The position numbers and the translations under genes were made by a program. A stretch of 64,000 nucleotides of DNA from Lysobacter_K sp043738095. GTDB lineage: Bacteria > Pseudomonadota > Gammaproteobacteria > Xanthomonadales > Xanthomonadaceae. Shown in pieces: positions 17,011 through 25,835 of this stretch. Numbering within the stretch: the stretch's first letter is position 1; each line of letters starts with the position of its first letter. The notes beneath the pieces were generated by a model that saw only the letters and a program-made list of their open reading frames with translations, did not search any database and had not been told where the DNA came from. The stretch is taken from NCBI GenBank assembly GCA_043738095.1, contig JAYSZI010000123.1, forward strand, positions 1-64,000, written 5' to 3'.

Positions 17011-17562
17011 CTATTGACTGACAACCACACTCAGTTTGGTGTTGCAGACGACGGCTGCTCCAGCTTCGTCGTGGCTTATCACGACCGAATAGGTACCAGC
17101 GGGAACTTGCAACGCTGGAAGTGCAGTCTTGAAGCCGGCGGTTTCAAGGGCGGCAGAACCATAGGCGTCTGCAACATCCTTGCGCGCGACTCCGGTCACG
17201 TGACCGATTTCAAAATCACTTGGACCGTCAAGGATGATGCTGAGCGTTCCGGGGCTTTGGAGATTGGTCATGGCGACCCAGCCCTCAAACGTGATCGGCT
17301 GGCTCGCGCTTACGGCGAAGCTGCCCTCAGAAGCGTGCAAGCCGTTGACCGAGTCAAGCGCACAGAGCGGGGACTCGTTCAATCCGTCTAGAGGGGCTGT
17401 CCTAGCGCTCATCGTTGGCGCAGGAATGGCCTCGGGAGCTGCGGCAGCAGGACTTTCGGATCCGGTAGCCGGCACCTCAGGGCTGGATGCCTGTTCATCG
17501 GTGCAGGCAACTGCCGCAAGGCAGGCTACGAGAATCATGGAACGCATGGCGAAATTCGGCAT
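17011..17562 (-). CDS. Predicted lipoprotein of unknown function
   Basis: The 183-residue product starts with a signal peptide ending in a lipobox, LAAVAC, so C20 would be lipidated and the next residue T suggests the outer membrane. A low-complexity P/A/S/E linker (about 20-55) leads to a 125-residue beta-rich domain (QPITFEGWVAMTNL, GTLSIILDG, GTYSVVISHDE) that looks like an immunoglobulin-type or sugar-binding sandwich, but I do not recognise it. I chose the ATG at 17562; a GTG at 17574 would extend it by four residues and an ATG five codons in would also work. It lies beyond the LPS methyltransferases on the minus strand. Confidence 0.7.
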   Translation of the reverse strand: MPNFAMRSMILVACLAAVACTDEQASSPEVPATGSESPAAAAPEAIPAPTMSARTAPLDGLNESPLCALDSVNGLHASEGSFAVSASQPITFEGWVAMTNLQSPGTLSIILDGPSDFEIGHVTGVARKDVADAYGSAALETAGFKTALPALQVPAGTYSVVISHDEAGAAVVCNTKLSVVVSQ

Positions 17563-17717
17563 AGCTAGAGTCACTCTTCGTCAGGGTTGAATATGGAGCA
17601 GCAGGGGGTCGGTCACTGAAGAACTTGGATATATTTTGCCGCCGTGGGCAGCCTACCCTGAGACAGGTGAACGAAACGGGCCCGAAGCATACCAGCCCCA
17701 CTGCCGCGGAATGACAC

Positions 17718-17735
17718 GGTAGCGATAGCGCTACC
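17718..17735. repeat. Small inverted repeat between minus-strand genes
   Basis: GGTAGCG and CGCTACC (7 bp, 4-nt loop) lie about 90 nt beyond the stop of the 510-residue methyltransferase gene and upstream of the lipoprotein gene. There is no T-run. It could be a weak terminator or an operator. Confidence 0.25.
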
Positions 17736-17825
17736 CACGCGGACACATCCGGCAACCGCTTGGATTACGTTCGGCGCGACATGCCTCGTTATCTCGCCGT
17801 AAATCCGCGCCCCAACGGGAGAGGC

Positions 17826-19358
17826 TCAGCTGCCGCAGGCGTTCGGCTCGTACGAGCAGTCAACACCAGCAACTTCTGATGGTGTCTCCGCGGGCGGGAG
17901 GCGAAGTAGCGGGGCCTCTACAAGGCTCTGGAGCCGCCTCGACTGCTGGTGCGGGGGAATCTCTCCGAGCTTGTACCGTTCTCCGCCCAGGCAGGCGGCG
18001 ACGACCGTAATTGGCCCCACGTTTGAATGTGATATCCGCTGGTCACGAACCTCCAGGATTCCACTGCACATCGCGCGCTCCGGGGGAAGCTCGCGAGAAT
18101 GGTTCATCGCGCTAGCCACATCTGGCCGAAACCCGGCGACGGGAAACCGTGCGCAGCCCCCCCGCTCGAGCTGCACGTAATGCACGTCGATGTCTCCCAA
18201 TATCCATCCTGTTACCACAACCCGCACAGTGTCCGTAGCTTCGTCTACTGAATCGATCTGCACGTCGAGGTCAAACCGGAACCGGGGCTCCGGATGCGAA
18301 AAGGTGGGATCAGGAAACGACCGGGAGGGCTGCGGGACAGCTGTGAGCCCTTCCTTCTCCATGACCACGAGGAACGACGGAGCGCGCTCCTCGGGCGCCA
18401 GATAAAAGAACGGCCCGGGCATCATCGCGGCGCAACGCAGCAGCAGCAGTTCTCTGGCTTCGGGTGGGATCGGAAGCTGGTTTGTGTAGACCGTCAACGT
18501 GGACCACGCTTCGTTCGCCTCTCCGAACGGGATCACGTGCACAGCCCCGAATCCCGCCCGCATACCGACACCGCGCAGCGTGGCCTCGTCGAAGATGTGC
18601 TTGTCCTCGCGTCGTTCGAGAGCGAGCCCATCGCCGCGGTACTTTATGTTCACGAAATTTTCGGCGATCCAGCATCCGACAACTGCACTGTATTCAGGAG
18701 ACCAATCACGCGCGTCGGGCGGTATGGTGCTTAAGACATTCGCGAGCATAGTGAACATGGCATGGTGGAAAGCCAGGCTCGGTTCGAGAAATATGGCTCG
18801 CCCGCTTTTTTCCAGCGCCCCGTGCAGAATTTTCAGGACCGGTTCGTAGTCAAGTATATGGTGGAGTACCGAGAATCCCGTCACCAGATCGAATGCGCCA
18901 TCTGCGAAGCACCGGCTGGTACCGTCCCACAGTGCGTACGAAACTTCGGTTTTCTCTTCGACCCTACGAGAATGCAGCCGTTGTCGGCACACTTCCAGCA
19001 TCTTGGGGGAAATATCGGTAACAAGCGCGCGGTCGGGAGGTGCGTCGGACAGGTACGCCAAAGTAAACAGTCCGGTGCCCGCCCCGATCTCGAGGTAGGA
19101 CGATACCCGCGGCGGCAGCAGATCCCCAAGGAAACGGCGGCATTGGCGGTACAGGCGATCACTGCTGTCCGCATCGACGCTGTATACGGCGTCATAGTCG
19201 ATAGCATCCAGTGCCGTGATGGCGCCGGGCAAAAGGAAGGAAACCATGTCGCCGGCAACCAGCTCGTAAGAGGCACCGCAATTCGCGCACAGCAGCGGCG
19301 TGGCCGGATCAAGCGGTCTGGAGCACCCGGTGCACACTAGGAAAGGTGAAATCGGCAT
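17826..19358 (-). CDS. Methyltransferase with N-terminal zinc ribbon and C-terminal accessory domain
   Basis: This 510-residue protein opens with four cysteines in CxxC pairs (C9, C12, C24, C27), a Trm112-like zinc ribbon. A class I SAM methyltransferase follows (YLEIGAGTGLF near 88-98, then FDLVTGFSVLHHILDYEP and GRAIFLEPS). The last 180 or so residues are a separate beta-rich region (FRFDLDVQIDSV, TVRVVVTGWILGD) of unknown family, perhaps substrate recognition. It is oriented away from wzm/wzt, on the same strand as etfA/etfB. In related bacteria the metB-etfA interval varies strongly, so this is likely an LPS modification gene; the acceptor is unknown. Confidence 0.75.
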   Translation of the reverse strand: MPISPFLVCTGCSRPLDPATPLLCANCGASYELVAGDMVSFLLPGAITALDAIDYDAVYSVDADSSDRLYRQCRRFLGDLLPPRVSSYLEIGAGTGLFTLAYLSDAPPDRALVTDISPKMLEVCRQRLHSRRVEEKTEVSYALWDGTSRCFADGAFDLVTGFSVLHHILDYEPVLKILHGALEKSGRAIFLEPSLAFHHAMFTMLANVLSTIPPDARDWSPEYSAVVGCWIAENFVNIKYRGDGLALERREDKHIFDEATLRGVGMRAGFGAVHVIPFGEANEAWSTLTVYTNQLPIPPEARELLLLRCAAMMPGPFFYLAPEERAPSFLVVMEKEGLTAVPQPSRSFPDPTFSHPEPRFRFDLDVQIDSVDEATDTVRVVVTGWILGDIDVHYVQLERGGCARFPVAGFRPDVASAMNHSRELPPERAMCSGILEVRDQRISHSNVGPITVVAACLGGERYKLGEIPPHQQSRRLQSLVEAPLLRLPPAETPSEVAGVDCSYEPNACGS

Positions 19359-19588
19359 AAAGAGCGCTCGTTCCAGATCGTCGTGGATGGTTTGGGTCCG
19401 GCATCTCGGCGGATGCCGTATCGGGCTGGTGGGTTCTTTCTTAACTGTGCCGCGCTGTTTCCCCGCGGCTGTCTTTTATGTTGAGCGGGCTGGAGGCTTG
19501 CGTTTCCTCAGCTGCCCGGCCTCGCGACCTGGCGCTCGATCCGGGAGCGGGTGCGGGTGCTAGCTTTCCGTCCCATCGCGCCTGTCCC

Positions 19589-20413
19589 TCAGGAAAATCC
19601 CTGCGGCTGGAAAGCTTCGCTGCGAGCGAGTTCGGCAAGCTCAATCCTGTTGGGCAGTCCGAGCGGCGGGGCATTTGAAAAGGAGACAAAGAACTCACAC
19701 CCGATCGTCGGGACAAACTGCGCCTCACGGATGTTGAGGTAACCCAGGGCATTCAGGTCACCTATTATCAGCCGGAAGCTGCTGGGGGTAAAAACCCAGC
19801 CGTGGACATCGACGTAATCGTCCGACGCCAAATAATTCTCCAGCATCAGACCCGCCAGTCCATGCGCATGTAGAAAATCCACATCGCCCTTCGCGTTCGG
19901 GTTCCAAGAAATCGATTCGTCCAATTTTGCGGCGAAAGAGAACGAGTCGAAGATCTGCCCCGGTGTGTGCCGTGTCCGGCCTTCGAGGTACGCCTGGAGA
20001 ACGCTCCCGGTTGACGAGGGTGGCCGTAAGTAGTCCAGACAATACCGTTTGTCGGGGATGGCGAGGGACAGTATCCCGCCTGGCTTGAGAACCTTCTGGC
20101 AACTTCTGATGAATCGGACCGGATCCTGCATGTGCTCGATCACGTGCGAGGCGATGATCCAGTCGTATTGCTCATTGGCAACCAATATGTCCTCGAGCGG
20201 TTCGCCTCGCCAGATGAAATCCACCGGCTCGATGTTGTCGATTTCGAGACCGTGATTCTCGCATTTGGTTTTTAGTTCAGCTTGGGACAAGTGATCTACA
20301 ACCCGCACGTTGTATCCGGCTGACTTGGGTGCAACGGGGTCGTGGCTAGGACCAATTTCGAGACCCAGCCCTTGCCGATCAATCAGGGAGGTAATTATTT
20401 CCTTGCGCTTCAT
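19589..20413 (-). CDS. SAM-dependent methyltransferase-like protein
   Basis: The 274-residue product has LGLEIGPSHDP as motif I, YNVRVVDHLSQ as the strand-2 acidic end, YDWIIASHVIEHMQDP and VLKPGGILSLAIPDKR. The last two features are typical of methyltransferases found in O-antigen and glycan clusters that start with EIGPSHxP. I take the ATG at 20413 (MKRKEII); a longer frame from 20476 would begin inside a strong hairpin and adds an atypical 21-residue leader. It lies downstream of etfA on the same strand, at the inner edge of the LPS locus. Confidence 0.75.
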   Translation of the reverse strand: MKRKEIITSLIDRQGLGLEIGPSHDPVAPKSAGYNVRVVDHLSQAELKTKCENHGLEIDNIEPVDFIWRGEPLEDILVANEQYDWIIASHVIEHMQDPVRFIRSCQKVLKPGGILSLAIPDKRYCLDYLRPPSSTGSVLQAYLEGRTRHTPGQIFDSFSFAAKLDESISWNPNAKGDVDFLHAHGLAGLMLENYLASDDYVDVHGWVFTPSSFRLIIGDLNALGYLNIREAQFVPTIGCEFFVSFSNAPPLGLPNRIELAELARSEAFQPQGFS

Positions 20414-20456
20414 TTCCGATTTACTTCCCGTAGGGATTGATCCGACGTCTGCCACT

Positions 20457-20487
20457 GCGGGATGTTGCGTCTTCATGCAAATCCCGC
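20457..20487. terminator. Stable hairpin between etfA and the methyltransferase gene
   Basis: Arms GCGGGATGTTGC (20457-20468) and GCAAATCCCGC (20477-20487) pair over 11 bp with one bulged base and an 8-nt loop. It sits 46 nt past the etfA stop, on the side where the minus-strand methyltransferase begins. No T-run is seen. It probably separates the etf transcript from the LPS-type gene or stabilises the etf mRNA end. Confidence 0.5.
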
Positions 20488-20532
20488 CACGGGCACTGGA
20501 GCGCTTGTCTGGTGCTGATGGCGTGGGAGGAG

Positions 20533-21471
20533 CTAAAGCGCTGCAGTGAGTTCGGGCAGCAGTTTGAACAGGTCGCCCACCAGGCCGATGTCCGCGATCT
20601 CGAAGATCGCCGAGTCGGGATCCTTATTGATGGCCACGATCGTCCCGGCGTCTTTGATGCCGGTGAGATGCTGGATGGCGCCGGAGATTCCCACGGCGAT
20701 GTAGAGCTCTGGGGCAATGATTTTGCCGGTCTGACCGACCTGCATTTCGTTGGGCACGTAACCGGCATCCACCGCTGCCCGCGACGCGCCGACGGCCGCG
20801 CCGATTTTGTCGGCCAGGTCGTAAATGATCTGGAAATTCTCTGCCGATCCCACTCCTCGCCCACCCGAGACCACGCGCTTGGCGCTTTGAAGGTCGGGGC
20901 GTTCGGAGCTGCCTGCCGCCAAGCCCTGGAAGCGCGTATGCGTTGGCAGCTCCACTTCGACCGTGGTGGCTTGAACGGTGGCCGCGCCGCCGCCAGCTCC
21001 TTGCGGCCACGACGCAGCACGAACGGTCGCGACAACGGTCTGATCGCTAGGCACCTCTACGGTTACGATGGCGTTGCCCGCGTATATCGGCCGCGTGAAT
21101 ACGTGGCTCGATTCCACCGACATTACGTCCGATACCTGCGCCACGCCCAGCAGTGCTGCGACGCACGGCATCAGGTCTTTACCGAAGGTGGTGGAGGGTC
21201 CGAATACGTGGCTGTAGTCCGCTGCCAGTTTGGCGATCTGGGGCGCAAAGACCTGGGCGATGGCGGTGGCATTGGCGGCGTTACTGACGGCCAACACCGT
21301 GTTGACGCCTGCCAGTTGCGCCGCCTGCGCGGCAACAGCGGTCGCGTCGGCGGCCAGCACGACGATATCGATGGTTTCGGGCGCGAGCGCTTGGGCTGCG
21401 GACACGCATTTTGCGGTGGACGCGTTAAGGGTGCCATTGGCATGTTCGGCAACGATCAATACTTTGGACAC
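20533..21471 (-). CDS. etfA: Electron transfer flavoprotein alpha subunit
   Basis: This 312-residue protein matches the EtfA family in length and layout: the N-terminal domain starts SKVLIVAEHANG, and the C-terminal FAD domain has VSGGRGVGSAENF, GQTGKIIAPELYIAVGISGAIQHLTG and INKDPDSAIFEIADIG. With EtfB it carries electrons from acyl-CoA and other dehydrogenases to ETF:quinone oxidoreductase (30299-31960). I choose the GTG at 21471, preceded by CAGGAA, because it gives the normal family N-terminus; a frame 18 codons longer exists. In Xanthomonas etfA is the second border gene of the LPS locus. Confidence 0.94.
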   Translation of the reverse strand: MSKVLIVAEHANGTLNASTAKCVSAAQALAPETIDIVVLAADATAVAAQAAQLAGVNTVLAVSNAANATAIAQVFAPQIAKLAADYSHVFGPSTTFGKDLMPCVAALLGVAQVSDVMSVESSHVFTRPIYAGNAIVTVEVPSDQTVVATVRAASWPQGAGGGAATVQATTVEVELPTHTRFQGLAAGSSERPDLQSAKRVVSGGRGVGSAENFQIIYDLADKIGAAVGASRAAVDAGYVPNEMQVGQTGKIIAPELYIAVGISGAIQHLTGIKDAGTIVAINKDPDSAIFEIADIGLVGDLFKLLPELTAAL

Positions 21472-21565
21472 GGCAATTCCTGATGCGGTTGGACCCACAG
21501 TCGCGGGCGGTGGAACCCGCAGCAACGGCTCGTGAGGGCCTGTTGCAGCGGCGAATGGTGAGGCG

Positions 21566-22312
21566 CTACAGCAGTCCTTTGGACTTCAATGCAGCGACCA
21601 ACTGGGCGGCGTCCTGCACCATCACACCTTTGCTACGCTTGGCCGGGGCTGCGTAACGGGTGACCTTGAGAGAGGTGTCGGCCGCAACGCCCAACTCCGC
21701 GAAAGGTATCGACTCCATCGGCTTGCTCTTGGCCTTCATGATGTCGGGGAGCTTGATGAATCGAGGCTCGTTGAGGCGCAAGTCGGTAGTGATGACAGCC
21801 GGTAAGTCAACTTCAAGTGTCTCCAGGCCGGCGTCGACCTCGCGCGTCACGGTCGCCTTGCCGTCCGCAATCGCCACACTGGACGCAAACGTCGCTTGCG
21901 GGCGGCCCCAAAGCGTAGCGAGCATCTGGCCGGTTTGACTGGCGTCATCGTCGATCGCCTGTTTGCCCAAGATGACGAGGTCGGGCTGTTCCTTCTCGAT
22001 GAGTTTTAGGAACACCCGTGCCGCCGTCAGCGATTGGATTGGCTCGTCGCAAACCACATGGATGGCGCGGTTAGCGCCCATCGCCAAGCCGTTGCGTAAA
22101 TGCGCCTGCGCATTGACCGGGGCGATAGTCGCGACGACGACTTCGCTGGCGATGCCTTTGTCGCGCAGTCTCAGAGCTTCCTCCAAGGCGATCTCATCGA
22201 AAGGATTGGCCGACAGTTTTACGCCGTCGGTGACCACGCCTGAGCCGTCGGGTTTGACCTGAATCCGAACGTTGTAATCCACAACCCGCTTGTAACCAAC
22301 GAGGATTTTCAT
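21566..22312 (-). CDS. etfB: Electron transfer flavoprotein beta subunit
   Basis: The 248-residue EtfB begins MKILVGYKRVVDYN and carries the AMP-binding and partner-contact regions NPFDEIALEEALRL and the family stretch GKQAIDDDASQTGQMLA. The recognition-loop region ATFASSV and the C-terminal IMKAKSKPM are also present. It forms the heterodimer with EtfA encoded 94 nt downstream. The ATG at 22312 gives the standard N-terminus; an upstream extension of 41 codons runs through the repeat-rich promoter region and is unlikely. Confidence 0.94.
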   Translation of the reverse strand: MKILVGYKRVVDYNVRIQVKPDGSGVVTDGVKLSANPFDEIALEEALRLRDKGIASEVVVATIAPVNAQAHLRNGLAMGANRAIHVVCDEPIQSLTAARVFLKLIEKEQPDLVILGKQAIDDDASQTGQMLATLWGRPQATFASSVAIADGKATVTREVDAGLETLEVDLPAVITTDLRLNEPRFIKLPDIMKAKSKPMESIPFAELGVAADTSLKVTRYAAPAKRSKGVMVQDAAQLVAALKSKGLL

Positions 22313-22686
22313 CGAAAGAGTACTACCTGATTTATGGCAGGTGTCAGACCCGCTACCGGGTTTATGGTAACCCAGATGTCTGGGCCATTCTCTGAGCGAA
22401 GGCCTCCCGGCGCGCGAGTACTGACGTGGAAACAACAGGCGACCGGGGTATTGGCCGCGCGCTCAGGCACGGTGGAAAAGGTCACTTTTTGTGCCTTGGC
22501 GAGCCGCGGCGACTGGCGATGGCGCCTGAACCCAAATGGCACCGCGAGCACGGACTTCGGTCGTCGACTGGGACGGACCACGCCGAGCATAAAATGCCGA
22601 TTCGTCGTGCCGGCACCCGCACCCGGTAGACACCGACGGTGCGGGTAGCGGTTATTCTGACCAGCACCGACGATGGGATCAGAACC
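22313..22686. other. Divergent intergenic region between etfB and manC with clustered repeats
   Basis: This 374-nt stretch has no convincing gene and should hold the promoters of both divergent units. Next to etfB there are two 14-bp direct repeats exactly 30 bp apart (22324-22337 and 22354-22367, core TTTATGG, two mismatches). Around them are three inverted repeats: ACCTG/CAGGT (22325-22341), GGGTT/AACCC (22358-22373) and the near-continuous CCCAGA-TG-TCTGGG (22371-22384). Such spacing fits operator sites on neighbouring helix faces. A TATTCT at 22653-22658, 29 nt before the manC ATG, is a possible -10 for manC, with no clear -35. Confidence 0.45.
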
Positions 22687-24114
22687 ATGCTGCATCCGGT
22701 AGTACTCAGTGGCGGCAGCGGCACACGCTTATGGCCGTTGTCGCGGCAGAACCAGCCGAAGCAATTCTTGTCGCTGATCGGCGACCGTTCGCTGTTTCAG
22801 GAGACCATCCTGCGCGCGAACTCACTGCCCGGGGCGTGCCCACCGATTACCGTATGCAGTGACGACCATCGTTTTATGGTCGGCGAGCAGTTGGGCATCG
22901 TTAGCGTTGCCAGTGGCGGGATCGTATTGGAGCCGGTGGCGCGAAATACGGCACCGGCCATTGCCTTGGCAGCGCTGCATGCGCTGTCGAGCGACCGCGA
23001 CGCGATCCTGCTGGTGATGCCAGCCGATCATCTGATCGAGGACGATGCCGCCTTCCGGCAGGCAGTGAATACCGCCTTGCGCCTGGCCGATTCTGGGCGA
23101 ATGGTCGCGTTTGGTATCCGTCCGGAGTATGCCGAGACAGGCTATGGCTACATCCGTCGGGGTGCCAGCTTGCTTGACGATGCTGTAGGGCAGGCCGGGT
23201 ATGAGGTTGAACGCTTCGTCGAGAAGCCGGACTTGGCAACGGCCGAACGTTACCTCGCTGACGGCGGCTATGACTGGAACTCCGGCATGTTCCTGTTTAA
23301 GGCCCAAAGTTACCTGGACGAACTGGGCCTGCATGCTGCAGCGATCCTTGCAGCCAGCCGCCGGGCGTATGCGGCGGCAGTCTCGGATTTGGATTTCATC
23401 CGTATCGACAGCGATGCGTTTGCCGCCAGCCCCAGCGACTCTATTGACTTCGCGGTGATGGAGCGCACGGCGCGTGCGGCCGTCGTCCCGGTCACATGTG
23501 GTTGGAGCGACATCGGCTCATGGTCGTCGCTGTGGTCGGTGGCCGAGCGCGACGACGACGGCAACCACCAGGAGGGCGATGTGATCGCTGTCGACACGAC
23601 AGGCAGCCTCATACGCGCTTCGGAGCGGCGCATGATCGCAACGATCGGGGTTCAAGACCTGGTCATTATCGACACCGCCGATGCCACGTTGGTTGCGCGC
23701 AAGGATCGCGTGCAAGACGTCAAGCAAGTGGTCGATCAACTCAAAGCTGCGGGTCGGCAGGAGCACCTGTTCCACCGCAAGGTTTACCGGCCCTGGGGCA
23801 GCTACGATTCGATCGGCGTGGGCGATCGCTTCCAGGTAAAGAAAATCGTCGTCAAACCCGGCGCGGCCCTAAGCCTGCAGAAGCACGCGCACCGCGCCGA
23901 GCACTGGATCGTTGTGGCTGGCGTGGCCGAGGTCACCTGCAACGACCGGGTGTTCGATCTGCACGAAAACCAGAGCACGTACATCCCGCTGGGTAGCGTC
24001 CATCGCCTGCGCAACCGCGGCACCGAGCCCGTCGAACTAATCGAGGTGCAGTCGGGACATTACCTGGGAGAGGACGATATCGAGCGCATCGAAGACGTGT
24101 ATGGCCGTTCGTAA
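22687..24114 (+). CDS. manC: Mannose-1-phosphate guanylyltransferase / mannose-6-phosphate isomerase
   Basis: This 475-residue protein is the type II bifunctional enzyme (XanB, AlgA, ManC, CpsB family). The N-terminal nucleotidyltransferase has GGSGTRLWPLSR (about 9-20), PADHLI and FVEKPD; the C-terminal cupin isomerase has YRPWGSYDSI and KPGAALSLQKHAHRAEHWIVV. It makes GDP-mannose from fructose-6-phosphate via mannose-6- and mannose-1-phosphate together with a phosphomannomutase not seen in this window. GDP-mannose would feed the glycosyltransferases here and the GDP-mannose epimerase homologue at 61101. I chose the ATG at 22687; a GTG at 22639 adds 16 unlikely residues. Confidence 0.93.
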   Translation: MLHPVVLSGGSGTRLWPLSRQNQPKQFLSLIGDRSLFQETILRANSLPGACPPITVCSDDHRFMVGEQLGIVSVASGGIVLEPVARNTAPAIALAALHALSSDRDAILLVMPADHLIEDDAAFRQAVNTALRLADSGRMVAFGIRPEYAETGYGYIRRGASLLDDAVGQAGYEVERFVEKPDLATAERYLADGGYDWNSGMFLFKAQSYLDELGLHAAAILAASRRAYAAAVSDLDFIRIDSDAFAASPSDSIDFAVMERTARAAVVPVTCGWSDIGSWSSLWSVAERDDDGNHQEGDVIAVDTTGSLIRASERRMIATIGVQDLVIIDTADATLVARKDRVQDVKQVVDQLKAAGRQEHLFHRKVYRPWGSYDSIGVGDRFQVKKIVVKPGAALSLQKHAHRAEHWIVVAGVAEVTCNDRVFDLHENQSTYIPLGSVHRLRNRGTEPVELIEVQSGHYLGEDDIERIEDVYGRS

Positions 24115-24261
24115 TCGGACCGTTCGGAAGGCAATCGTCTTCGCGATCCCAAGTGCCATCACCGTGCAGGGAGCGGCGTCCATTGCGCAAAGGTCGGATA
24201 CGCATACCACCGCGCGCACGGTAGACTTCGCGCTCGTTGGATAGCCCAAGGAGTACGTCTC

Positions 24262-25002
24262 ATGGCCGAGGCCATTGCCGCAACCCAAAGTGCCAGCGTT
24301 GCACGCAACAAGGTGTATGCCAGCGCCGCCGACGCGTTACGGGGCGTGGTGGCTGATGATCAGACATTGGCGGTCGGCGGGTTCGGTTTGTGCGGGATAC
24401 CTGAGGCGCTGATAACGGCGCTGCGCGATAGCGGAGTTACCGGGATCACCGCGATTTCTAACAACGCAGGCGTTGACGCGTTTGGCCTGGGACTTTTATT
24501 GGAGACGCGGCAGATCAAAAAGATGATCTCGTCCTACGTCGGGGAGAACAAGGAGTTCGAGCGCCAGTACCTGTCGGGCGAGTTGCAACTGGAGTTCAAC
24601 CCGCAGGGGACCTTGGCCGAACGCCTGCGCGCGGGCGGGGCGGGCATCGCGGCTTTCTTTACGCGCACCGGTTACGGAACCGTAGTTGCGGAAGGCAAGG
24701 AAACGCGCGTGTTCGATGGTCACCACTATGTGATGGAAACCGCGCTCACGGCAGACGTGTCGTTGATTAAAGCGTGGAAGGGCGATGTAGCCGGAAATCT
24801 GGTGTTCCGCAAGACCGCACGCAATTTCAATCCAGCCTGCGCGATGGCTGGTCGCGTGTGCATTGCCGAGGTCGAAGAGATCGTCGGCCTGGGTGAGATC
24901 GACCCCGACCAGGTGCATTTGCCGGGCATTTATGTCGACCGGCTTGTGCTCAACACGGCAGCCGAGAAACGCATCGAGCAACGCACCGTTAGCGCCGCCT
25001 GA
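24262..25002 (+). CDS. scoA: Succinyl-CoA:3-ketoacid CoA-transferase subunit A
   Basis: This 246-residue family I CoA-transferase alpha subunit has the conserved VGGFGLCGIPEALI near the start and ISNNAGVD. It pairs with the next gene to move CoA from succinyl-CoA to acetoacetate or other 3-keto acids, in ketone-body or branched-chain catabolism. An AAGGAG site lies before the ATG at 24262. In Xanthomonas the homologous pair lies beside xanAB and is named lpsIJ from early LPS mapping, although the enzyme chemistry is that of a CoA-transferase. Confidence 0.92.
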   Translation: MAEAIAATQSASVARNKVYASAADALRGVVADDQTLAVGGFGLCGIPEALITALRDSGVTGITAISNNAGVDAFGLGLLLETRQIKKMISSYVGENKEFERQYLSGELQLEFNPQGTLAERLRAGGAGIAAFFTRTGYGTVVAEGKETRVFDGHHYVMETALTADVSLIKAWKGDVAGNLVFRKTARNFNPACAMAGRVCIAEVEEIVGLGEIDPDQVHLPGIYVDRLVLNTAAEKRIEQRTVSAA

Positions 25003-25024
25003 ACCTCTTTTCAAAGGAAAAGCC

Positions 25025-25654
25025 ATGCCCTGGACCCGCGATCAAATGGCGCAACGCGCTGCGGCCGAACTTACCGACGGTGCTTACGTGAATCTGGGCA
25101 TTGGTCTGCCCACCCTGGTGGCCAACTTCATTCCGGAGGGAATGGACGTGTGGTTGCAATCGGAGAACGGGCTGCTCGGGATCGGCCCGTTTCCGAACGA
25201 AGCCGAGGTCGACGCTGATCTGATCAATGCCGGCAAACAAACCGTAACCGCGCGCCAGGGGGCGAGTTATTTCAGCAGCCAGGACTCGTTCGCGATGATC
25301 CGCGGCGGCCACATCGACCTGGCTATCCTCGGCGCGATGCAGGTCACCCAGACGGGTGACCTCGCCAATTGGATGGTGCCGGGCAAGATGGTCAAGGGTA
25401 TGGGCGGAGCCATGGATCTGGTCGCCGGAGTCAAGCGCGTAGTTGTGCTGATGGAGCACACCGCCAAGAACGGTGAGCACAAGATATTGCCAACGTGCAG
25501 CCTGCCGCTGACCGGAGTGGGGGTGGTCAATCGGATCATTACCGAGCTTGCGGTGATGGATGTGACCGCCGCCGGCCTGCAAGTTATCGAATTGGCGCCC
25601 GGTAGCACGGCCGCCGACCTGCAGGCAAAGACCGGGGTGCCGCTCCGGTTCTAG
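25025..25654 (+). CDS. scoB: Succinyl-CoA:3-ketoacid CoA-transferase subunit B
   Basis: This 209-residue beta subunit has the catalytic glutamate E47 in the SENGLLGIGP motif and the family stretches VNLGIGLPTLVANF, IRGGHIDLAILGAMQV and GGAMDLVAGVKRVVVLMEHTAK. The ATG at 25025 has AAAGGAAAA upstream and begins 22 nt after scoA, so the two form an operon. A longer frame from 24863 overlaps scoA and is not credible. Confidence 0.93.
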   Translation: MPWTRDQMAQRAAAELTDGAYVNLGIGLPTLVANFIPEGMDVWLQSENGLLGIGPFPNEAEVDADLINAGKQTVTARQGASYFSSQDSFAMIRGGHIDLAILGAMQVTQTGDLANWMVPGKMVKGMGGAMDLVAGVKRVVVLMEHTAKNGEHKILPTCSLPLTGVGVVNRIITELAVMDVTAAGLQVIELAPGSTAADLQAKTGVPLRF

Positions 25655-25835
25655 GCAAAGACAGCGGTGAACCAAGCTGATATATGAACGGTACTTTTAG
25701 GGCGGCTGAACGAGGGCCCAGTGCCGGATTAAAACGTGTGGATCGTCTCATTTAAGCAGCGACAGGCCATTGTTCCGCGAGGACCAAGGACGCAGGATGA
25801 AGTTGGGACTTGGCCCGCTGACTTGAACAACTGAC

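Noticed and set aside
20414..20476. N-terminal extension of the 19589-20413 methyltransferase
   Set aside because: Its peptide (VADVGSIPTGS) looked like read-through of a tRNA, but no cloverleaf can be folded, and the upstream ATG sits inside a stable hairpin. The ATG at 20413 gives a normal methyltransferase start.
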